A DNA stretch of 19,686 nucleotides from positions 1-19,686 of the forward strand of contig CBFHNF010000029.1 in assembly GCA_965657135.1 (NCBI GenBank), given 5' to 3'. Each line of letters starts with the position of its first letter. Within the stretch, counting starts at the first letter, position 1. This document shows, one piece after another, positions 15,226 through 19,686 of the stretch. This DNA is from HIMB11 sp965657135 (GTDB lineage Bacteria; Pseudomonadota; Alphaproteobacteria; Rhodobacterales; Rhodobacteraceae). A program made the translations under genes and the position numbers. The notes below the pieces were generated by a model. That model was not told the origin of the DNA. It searched no databases and saw only the letters and a list, made by a program, of their open reading frames with translations.

Positions 15226-16186
15226 ATCATTTTCCCGTGTGTTGCGCTGGATTGGTGGGCACTCCGACACCGTCGGGAAAATTCCTGAACGCAAACGTGC
15301 GCCACGCACACATGTGATCCTGATTGACGGAACGCTTTCTTCGCTTTCTGCGGGGCAGGAAACGCATGTTGGATGGCTTTATAAACAACTTGGCAACAGC
15401 ACAATTAAAACCAGTGTTCATTATATTCCTGGCCTGCAATGGGGGAATTGGACAACCAGTTGCCGTGTGTTGGTTGGCCGCGGCCTAAGTGCCCAAATCC
15501 AAGAGGCCTATGGTGTGCTGGCGACACGTTACCGACCGGGGGATCAGATCTTTCTGTTTGGCTATTCACGTGGTGCCTTTGCGGTACGATCCCTGTCTGG
15601 GATCATAGATCGCGTTGGTTTGCTGCGCTCTGAATTCGCCACCTCGCGCTATGTTGGCCGTATTTGGCGCCGCTATCGTGGCAACCGTCCCTCGGCCGAA
15701 TTTAAGCGGCTGCATTGCCATCAAGAAGTAAAAATAAACATGATGGGCATCTATGATACGGTCAGCGCGATGAGTGTAAATTTGCCTTGGTTTGCCCAAA
15801 TATTGCCGGATAACTACAGTTTTCACAATCACCGTATCTCGGACTGTGTCTTGGCAGGGTATCATGCGCTTGCGTTGGATGAAACGCGCGTCGCCTATGC
15901 CCCCGAGCGATGGAAGGCAGATGAAAACGGCGCACCACATGAAATGGAGCAGGTGTGGTTTTCGGGAACACACGGAGACATCGGTGGGCATTTGTTGGGG
16001 CACGAACCAGCGCGGCCGTTGTCCAACATTCCCCTAATTTGGATGATGGAACATGCTGAGCGCCACGGTTTGCATCTGCCTAAAAAATTGGCGCGATCAT
16101 TTAGGGGTGGACCCCAAGGCCCCGAGCGTTGGCACGACGCGCGGTTGGGTACGGGCCAAACGACAAGTGAAATTATCAAGCTTTGA
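15200..16186 (+). CDS. DUF2235 alpha/beta-hydrolase-like protein
   Basis: The 328-residue product matches DUF2235, a serine-hydrolase fold shared with the Tle1 type VI phospholipase effectors. The N-terminal strand HVILIDGT (38-45) fits the usual DGT motif, the nucleophile elbow GYSRGA is at 121-126 (Ser123), GIYDTVSAM at 183-191 supplies a candidate acid (Asp186), and WFSGTHGDIGGH at 253-264 a candidate base (His258). There is no signal peptide or membrane segment; the first 35 residues are basic. ATG 15200 overlaps the upstream gene by 26 nt without a visible Shine-Dalgarno; a GTG at 15239 is an alternative start. No type VI genes are near, so an effector role is not supported. The substrate is unknown. 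Confidence 0.8.
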   Translation: MTRQKRQNKSFSRVLRWIGGHSDTVGKIPERKRAPRTHVILIDGTLSSLSAGQETHVGWLYKQLGNSTIKTSVHYIPGLQWGNWTTSCRVLVGRGLSAQIQEAYGVLATRYRPGDQIFLFGYSRGAFAVRSLSGIIDRVGLLRSEFATSRYVGRIWRRYRGNRPSAEFKRLHCHQEVKINMMGIYDTVSAMSVNLPWFAQILPDNYSFHNHRISDCVLAGYHALALDETRVAYAPERWKADENGAPHEMEQVWFSGTHGDIGGHLLGHEPARPLSNIPLIWMMEHAERHGLHLPKKLARSFRGGPQGPERWHDARLGTGQTTSEIIKL

Positions 16187-16216
16187 ATGGATTCACCCCT
16201 CGGTGTCGGATCGCAA

Positions 16217-16245
16217 TTGACACTGGATCAACCCCATCGCACTGT
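16217..16245 (+). promoter_or_regulatory. Candidate promoter for the CoA-binding protein gene
   Basis: A consensus -35 hexamer TTGACA (16217-16222) is followed 17 nt later by the poor -10 CACTGT (16240-16245). The -35 lies inside a 7-bp inverted repeat (16201-16207 with 16219-16225, one wobble), which could be an operator or the end of the upstream transcript. Confidence 0.3.
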
Positions 16246-16268
16246 GCCAAAAACGAAATGAGGGGCCC

Positions 16269-16745
16269 ATGGACGAACACTATAGCGATGCACATTTGCG
16301 TGATATCCTAAAACGGACAAAAAATATCGCCGTGGTTGGGGTCAGTCCAAATCCACAACGTCCCAGTTATTTTGTGGCCCGTTATTTGGGGTTAAAGGGT
16401 TTCAATGTGATTTCGGTCAATCCGGGGCATGCAGGAAAAGAATTATTTGGTTCAACGATCCGCGCGTCCCTTTCCGAAATTGATGAACCTATTGATATGG
16501 TGGATATCTTCCGCAGATCAGATGCCGTACCCCCGATTGTTGACGAGGCGCTGGAACGGTTTGCGGATCTAAAAACCATTTGGATGCAAATCGGCGTAAC
16601 CCACGCCGAGGCCGCAGAGAAAGCACGTGCCAAAGGCATTGACGTCGTCATGAACCGATGCCCAAAAATCGAATATCAACGCCTGTTTTGGGAATTGCGC
16701 ATGGCGGGGTTTAATACGGGTGTGATATCATCCAAGTTGAGTTAA
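16269..16745 (+). CDS. CoA-binding domain protein (YccU-like)
   Basis: This 158-residue protein is a single Rossmann-type CoA_binding_2 domain. The N-terminal strand-loop NIAVVGVSPNPQRPSYFVARYL carries the nucleotide-binding GxSxxxxRxS pattern, followed by FNVISVNPGHAGKELFG, PIDMVDIFR, IWMQIGV and VVMNRCPKIEY, in the same order as in YccU and the CoA-binding part of succinyl-CoA/acyl-CoA synthetases. There is no catalytic ligase domain. YccU-type proteins have no firmly established role; binding of CoA is inferred from the fold. AGGGG at 16261-16265 precedes the ATG at short spacing. It lies 82 nt after the DUF2235 gene and converges with hisE across about 200 nt. Confidence 0.88.
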   Translation: MDEHYSDAHLRDILKRTKNIAVVGVSPNPQRPSYFVARYLGLKGFNVISVNPGHAGKELFGSTIRASLSEIDEPIDMVDIFRRSDAVPPIVDEALERFADLKTIWMQIGVTHAEAAEKARAKGIDVVMNRCPKIEYQRLFWELRMAGFNTGVISSKLS

Positions 16746-16887
16746 GTATTCATTGATTTTTAGTGTTCAGATCATGCCCGTCCCATTGGGCGGGGGCTTG
16801 GTTGCCTCAGCCTTGTTATCCGCCCACGGTTGTATCTGTGGTCGACCAGAACGGGTTGGTATTTAATAATGCGAAAGTTAGTTTGCT

Positions 16888-16912
16888 TTGGGTTTACTTC
16901 GATATAACCCAA
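16888..16912. terminator. Stem-loop between convergent CoA-binding gene and hisE
   Basis: TTGGGTT (16888-16894) and AACCCAA (16906-16912) form a perfect 7-bp stem, extendable by two pairs across a bulge. It is symmetric and lies between two gene ends, 34 nt from the hisE stop, so it may end transcription in either direction. No long T run is present. A second hairpin (CCCGTCC 16777-16783 with GGGCGGG 16788-16794, one wobble) lies nearer the CoA-binding gene. Confidence 0.4.
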
Positions 16913-16945
16913 GATCGCTCGTGCGCTCATCGTGAGTATACAAAA

Positions 16946-17254
16946 TCATCCACGCGACGCTTTTTCGGCGATTCCTGACTGCCCCTGACGGCGGGCCAAT
17001 TCATCAACAACATCTTGCCATTCAACGCCGCGGGCGTGCAGCATAACCATAAGGTGAAAAATCACATCTGCCGCCTCACTCGTCAGGGCGGCAGGATTGT
17101 TTTTTACCGCTTCAATAATCGCTTCAACGGCCTCTTCGCCGAATTTTTCGGCGCATTTTTCTGGGCCTTTGGTGATAAGTTTTGCAGTCCAGCTTTCCTC
17201 TGGATTGCTGGCCGCGCGTTGTTTTACGGTTTCAAACAGATCATCTAGGGTCAT
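16946..17254 (-). CDS. hisE: Phosphoribosyl-ATP pyrophosphatase
   Basis: HisE hydrolyses phosphoribosyl-ATP to phosphoribosyl-AMP, the second step of histidine synthesis. The 102-residue all-helical product shows the MazG-like metal-binding pattern GPEKCAEKFGEEAVEAIIEA (about residues 30-49) and the second acidic helix SEAADVIFHLMVML. It is a stand-alone HisE, not the hisI-hisE fusion of enteric bacteria. The start is supported by GAGGA (plus-strand 17262-17266) inside the end of hisF, seven nt upstream. Its ATG overlaps the hisF TGA by one base (TGATG), so translation is coupled. It is the last gene of the minus-strand hisA-hisF-hisE unit. Confidence 0.96.
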   Translation of the reverse strand: MTLDDLFETVKQRAASNPEESWTAKLITKGPEKCAEKFGEEAVEAIIEAVKNNPAALTSEAADVIFHLMVMLHARGVEWQDVVDELARRQGQSGIAEKASRG

Positions 17255-18015
17255 CAGTTCATCCTCATGGGAATGCCAGCGGCTTGCATATGCGCTTTGG
17301 CCTCTTGCACGGTATATTCCCCAAAGTGAAAGATTGAGGCCGCCAATACGGCGGATGCGCCCCCTTGGGTCACACCATCCACCAAATGGTCCAAATTGCC
17401 AACACCGCCAGATGCAATAACGGGTATGGAAACCGCATCTGAAATGGCCCGTGTCATGGGCAGGTTGAACCCAGATTTTGTGCCGTCCCGATCCATCGAG
17501 GTCAGCAGGATTTCACCCGCGCCTTTTTCTGCAATCATCTTTGCAAATTCCACGGCATCTATCCCCGTGGGTTTGCGCCCCCCATGGGTAAACAATTCCC
17601 ATTTTCCCGGGGATACGGTTTTTGCATCAATTGCGCAGACGATACACTGGCTGCCAAAATGATCGGCGGCCTGACGTACCACATCGGGGTTTGCCACAGC
17701 GGCAGAGTTGAATGAAACCTTGTCAGCGCCCGCCAACAGAAGAGCGCGCACATCTTCCACCGTGCGCACACCACCGCCAACCGTTAGGGGAATGAAACAC
17801 TGTTCGGCTGTGCGGCGCACCATATCAAACATGGTGCCGCGGTTTTCATGGGTTGCGTTTATGTCGAGAAAACAAATCTCATCCGCGCCAGCGGCGTCAT
17901 AACGCGCGGCTGCCTCGACAGGATCGCCGGCATCGCGCAGTCCAACGAAATTGACGCCTTTAACCACACGGCCATCGGCAACGTCCAAGCAGGGGATCAG
18001 CCGGGTTTTAAGCAT
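17254..18015 (-). CDS. hisF: Imidazole glycerol phosphate synthase, cyclase subunit
   Basis: HisF uses ammonia from HisH to convert PRFAR to imidazole glycerol phosphate and AICAR. The 253-residue TIM barrel has catalytic Asp11 in LIPCLDV and Asp130 in VCAIDAK. VKGVNF, DINATHE, VGGGVRT, FTHGGRKPTG, LTSMDRDG and the phosphate loop VIASGGVGN also appear in the expected order. Its start overlaps the end of hisA by 8 nt and its stop overlaps hisE by 1 nt, so the three genes form one tightly coupled unit. The glutaminase partner hisH lies on the same strand beyond the DUF2147 gene. Confidence 0.98.
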   Translation of the reverse strand: MLKTRLIPCLDVADGRVVKGVNFVGLRDAGDPVEAAARYDAAGADEICFLDINATHENRGTMFDMVRRTAEQCFIPLTVGGGVRTVEDVRALLLAGADKVSFNSAAVANPDVVRQAADHFGSQCIVCAIDAKTVSPGKWELFTHGGRKPTGIDAVEFAKMIAEKGAGEILLTSMDRDGTKSGFNLPMTRAISDAVSIPVIASGGVGNLDHLVDGVTQGGASAVLAASIFHFGEYTVQEAKAHMQAAGIPMRMN

Positions 18016-18730
18016 TCATCACCTTTAACGCTTCACCCAGATCAATCGCACCGTCATATAGGGCGCGTCCAGAAATAGCGCCGTTCAGCGGCGCACCACA
18101 GGATTTCAACGCCTGCAAATCCGCGATCGAGGAAACACCGCCCGATGCAATCACAGGAATGGAGACAGCATGCGCCAAATCGGCGGTCGCCTGTACATTG
18201 GGGCCCTGCATCGCGCCATCGCGATTGATATCGGTATAAATGATCGCGGCCACACCTGCATCCTCAAAGGATTTCGCCAAATCGGTGACCATCACATTTG
18301 TTTCTTCTGCCCAGCCTTTGGTCGCAACCTTGCCATCGCGTGCATCAATGCCAACGGCCACATGCCCCGGAAATGCGCGCGCGGACTGACGCACCAAATC
18401 TGGGTTTTCAACAGCTACGGTGCCCAAGATCACGCGCTGTAAGCCTTTGGTCAGCCAATTTTCAATTGTCGCCATATCTCGGATACCGCCACCCAACTGC
18501 GCGGGGACATTGCATTCGGCCAAAATCGCCTCTACCGGGGCGGCGTTTACCGGTTCACCTTCAAACGCGCCATTGAGATCGACAAGGTGTAGCCATTCAC
18601 ATCCAGCCTCGACAAATTCACGTGCCTGTGCCGCTGGGTCGGTATTAAACACGGTTGATTTGTCCATATCCCCACGCAACAGGCGTACGGCATTGCCGTC
18701 TTTTAGGTCAATTGCGGGATATAGGATCAT
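18008..18730 (-). CDS. hisA: ProFAR isomerase (phosphoribosylformimino-5-aminoimidazole carboxamide ribotide isomerase)
   Basis: HisA opens the ribose ring of ProFAR to give PRFAR, the substrate of HisF. The 240-residue TIM barrel is homologous to HisF. Catalytic Asp8 lies in YPAIDL and Asp129 in VGIDARDG; the phosphate loops LGGGIRD and VIASGGVSS are present, as is YTDINRDG. A clear Shine-Dalgarno GAGGT (plus-strand 18737-18741) sits six nt before the ATG. An 8-bp stem-loop lies just upstream of that site. The gene overlaps hisF by 8 nt and heads the hisA-hisF-hisE unit, separated from hisH by the opposite-strand DUF2147 gene. Confidence 0.97.
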   Translation of the reverse strand: MILYPAIDLKDGNAVRLLRGDMDKSTVFNTDPAAQAREFVEAGCEWLHLVDLNGAFEGEPVNAAPVEAILAECNVPAQLGGGIRDMATIENWLTKGLQRVILGTVAVENPDLVRQSARAFPGHVAVGIDARDGKVATKGWAEETNVMVTDLAKSFEDAGVAAIIYTDINRDGAMQGPNVQATADLAHAVSIPVIASGGVSSIADLQALKSCGAPLNGAISGRALYDGAIDLGEALKVMNA

Positions 18731-18745
18731 CGGGCTACCTCAATT

Positions 18746-18771
18746 CTTGTGTCGCGGCCTTGTGACACGAG
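18746..18771 (-). promoter_or_regulatory. Stem-loop upstream of hisA
   Basis: CTTGTGTC (18746-18753) and GACACGAG (18764-18771) form an 8-bp stem with one wobble around a ten-base loop. It ends five nt before the hisA Shine-Dalgarno when read on the minus strand. It lies in the 128-nt divergent region between hisA and the DUF2147 gene and may be an operator or a leader hairpin. Confidence 0.35.
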
Positions 18772-18858
18772 GCGTTCAAAAATGCAACGTGACCCAAAGT
18801 GAGGCTTGATAAAAAATAATCTTCACCGCACTCTATGGCAGTAATATAGGAGTTTGAT

Positions 18859-19257
18859 ATGAAACATACACTATTTGCAGCCATATTTGGTGCGATTTTG
18901 GCGGTTCCCGCTCTGGCCGATCCTGTTTTTGGGACTTGGAAAACAATCCCAGATGACAATGGAAACTATGGTCATATTGAAGTGAAACAATGCGGCGAAA
19001 CAATCTGCGGTGAATTGATCGCAAGCTTTCAAGGCGATGGTAGTGCCGCAGACCCGCGTCATGTCGGAAAAAACATCGTTTGGAACATGACATCCAAAGG
19101 GGATGGCAAATATGGCGGTGGTAAAATCTGGGCGCCAGATCGCGACAAAACTTATAGCTCAAAGATGGAGCTGGTTAATGGTGGCAACGGTCTTCAGGTT
19201 AAAGGTTGCGTTGCAATCATTTGTCGCGATGGTGGTACCTGGAGCCGCGTGAATTAA
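18859..19257 (+). CDS. Exported DUF2147 family protein
   Basis: The 132-residue product begins with a Sec signal peptide: MKHT, then a hydrophobic stretch, with likely cleavage after VPALA near residue 20. The mature part (FGTWKTIPDDNGNYGHIEV...CGETICGELI...GKIWAPDRDKTYSSKMEL...LQVKGCVAIICRDGGTW) matches DUF2147 proteins, which form a small beta-barrel. Four cysteines (C45, C50, C116 and C121) could form two disulfides in the periplasm. The function is unknown. TAGGAG at 18847-18852 lies six nt before the ATG. It is encoded against the his genes, between hisA and hisH, and its 3' end is 10 nt from that of hisH. Confidence 0.88.
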   Translation: MKHTLFAAIFGAILAVPALADPVFGTWKTIPDDNGNYGHIEVKQCGETICGELIASFQGDGSAADPRHVGKNIVWNMTSKGDGKYGGGKIWAPDRDKTYSSKMELVNGGNGLQVKGCVAIICRDGGTWSRVN

Positions 19258-19267
19258 TCACGCGTCT

Positions 19268-19686
19268 CTATGGACGCCATGTTAAAAAATTACCAATCAT
19301 GCGCAGGCCTTGGCCTGCGCTTTTTTCTGGGTGAAACTGTAGGCCGATCATTGTGTCATGCGCGACAACGGCAGTCACATCGCCCGCGTAGTCCACATGC
19401 GCGATGCGCTGTTGTGCACTTGCGACCTGCATTTGATAAGAATGGACAAAATAGGCGTGGTCGCCTGTGTTGATGCCAGCAAAAATGGGGTGCAGGTGGT
19501 CAATCACCAAATCATTCCACCCCATATGCGGTATTTTTAGGGATGGATCAGTTGGTGCAATTTTATGAACCTCGCCATTGATCCAACCAAGTCCCGGCGT
19601 TTGGGCATATTCAAACCCCTGTTTTGCCATCAATTGCATGCCAACACAGATCCCCATGAACGGACGTGCCTTGGATTCGATTGCCT
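19268..19686 (-). CDS. hisH: Imidazole glycerol phosphate synthase, glutaminase subunit, 5'-truncated by window edge
   Basis: HisH is a class I glutamine amidotransferase that passes ammonia to HisF. The minus-strand frame is open from the window end to TAG at 19268-19270, showing 138 residues of the usual 205-212; about 70 N-terminal residues lie beyond the window. The nucleophile cysteine is in RPFMGICVGMQL at the edge, and the catalytic His and Glu are in GLQFHPEKS near the C-terminus. GLGWINGEV, IPHMGWNDL and AYFVHSYQ are typical of HisH. The ATG at 19655-19657 is internal and not the start. The last 19 codons overlap, on the other strand, the terminator of the DUF2147 gene. Confidence 0.95.
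   Translation of the reverse strand, partial: AIESKARPFMGICVGMQLMAKQGFEYAQTPGLGWINGEVHKIAPTDPSLKIPHMGWNDLVIDHLHPIFAGINTGDHAYFVHSYQMQVASAQQRIAHVDYAGDVTAVVAHDTMIGLQFHPEKSAGQGLRMIGNFLTWRP
19301..19326 (+). terminator. Intrinsic terminator of the DUF2147 gene, inside hisH
   Basis: GCGCAGGCC (19301-19309) and GGCCTGCGC (19312-19320) are perfect complements and are followed by six T residues (19321-19326), a strong plus-strand intrinsic terminator 44 nt after the DUF2147 stop. It is wholly inside the hisH coding region, where the minus strand encodes the HPEKSAGQGLR segment. Confidence 0.88.

Noticed and set aside
15200..16186. Type VI secretion effector (Tle1-like)
   Set aside because: Only the hydrolase domain is shared; no VgrG, adaptor, immunity protein or other type VI gene is in the window.
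16763..16978. 71-codon ORF between the CoA-binding gene and hisE
   Set aside because: It runs into hisE on the opposite strand, has no ribosome-binding site and contains two hairpins.

Overview
The window looks like a chromosomal housekeeping segment of an alphaproteobacterium, most likely a Rhodobacterales (Roseobacter-group) organism of moderate G+C content. The placement rests on family-level protein resemblance (class II AroA, the ValS N-terminus, the Rhodobacter-like TrmB) and on gene order: metK-trmB, aroA-cmk-rpsA, ihfB-lapA-trpF-trpB, then the hisH/hisA/hisF/hisE block. I see no prophage, insertion sequence, CRISPR array, tRNA or rRNA. I also see no obvious undescribed multi-gene system; the points of interest are small-scale and listed under findings.

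Layout. 1-1911 (+): 3' part of metK (SAM synthesis), then trmB, a SAM-dependent tRNA methyltransferase. 1968-5896 (+): aroA, cmk 1 nt later, and rpsA behind a 274-nt leader region; rpsA is closed by a strong intrinsic terminator. 6271-9789 (+): ihfB, a LapA-domain membrane protein, trpF, trpB and an AEC-family permease, mostly with very short spacers or overlaps. 9844-12735 (-): valS, convergent with the permease; a perfect 20-bp inverted repeat lies between their ends. 12928-16745 (+): an orphan molybdopterin-binding xanthine dehydrogenase/CoxL-like large subunit, a DUF2235 alpha/beta hydrolase overlapping its end, and a CoA-binding (YccU-like) protein. 16946-19686: histidine genes hisE, hisF, hisA and truncated hisH on the minus strand, with a plus-strand exported DUF2147 gene between hisA and hisH.

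How the genes work together. MetK supplies SAM, which TrmB consumes. AroA (EPSP synthase) feeds chorismate to aromatic amino acids, while TrpF and TrpB act later in tryptophan synthesis; trpA is not in the window. HisA, HisH/HisF and HisE are steps of histidine and AICAR formation. Cmk, S1, IHF-beta and ValS are general growth functions. The accessory part is the CoxL-like/DUF2235 pair, whose substrates cannot be told from sequence, and the permease placed 3 nt after trpB.
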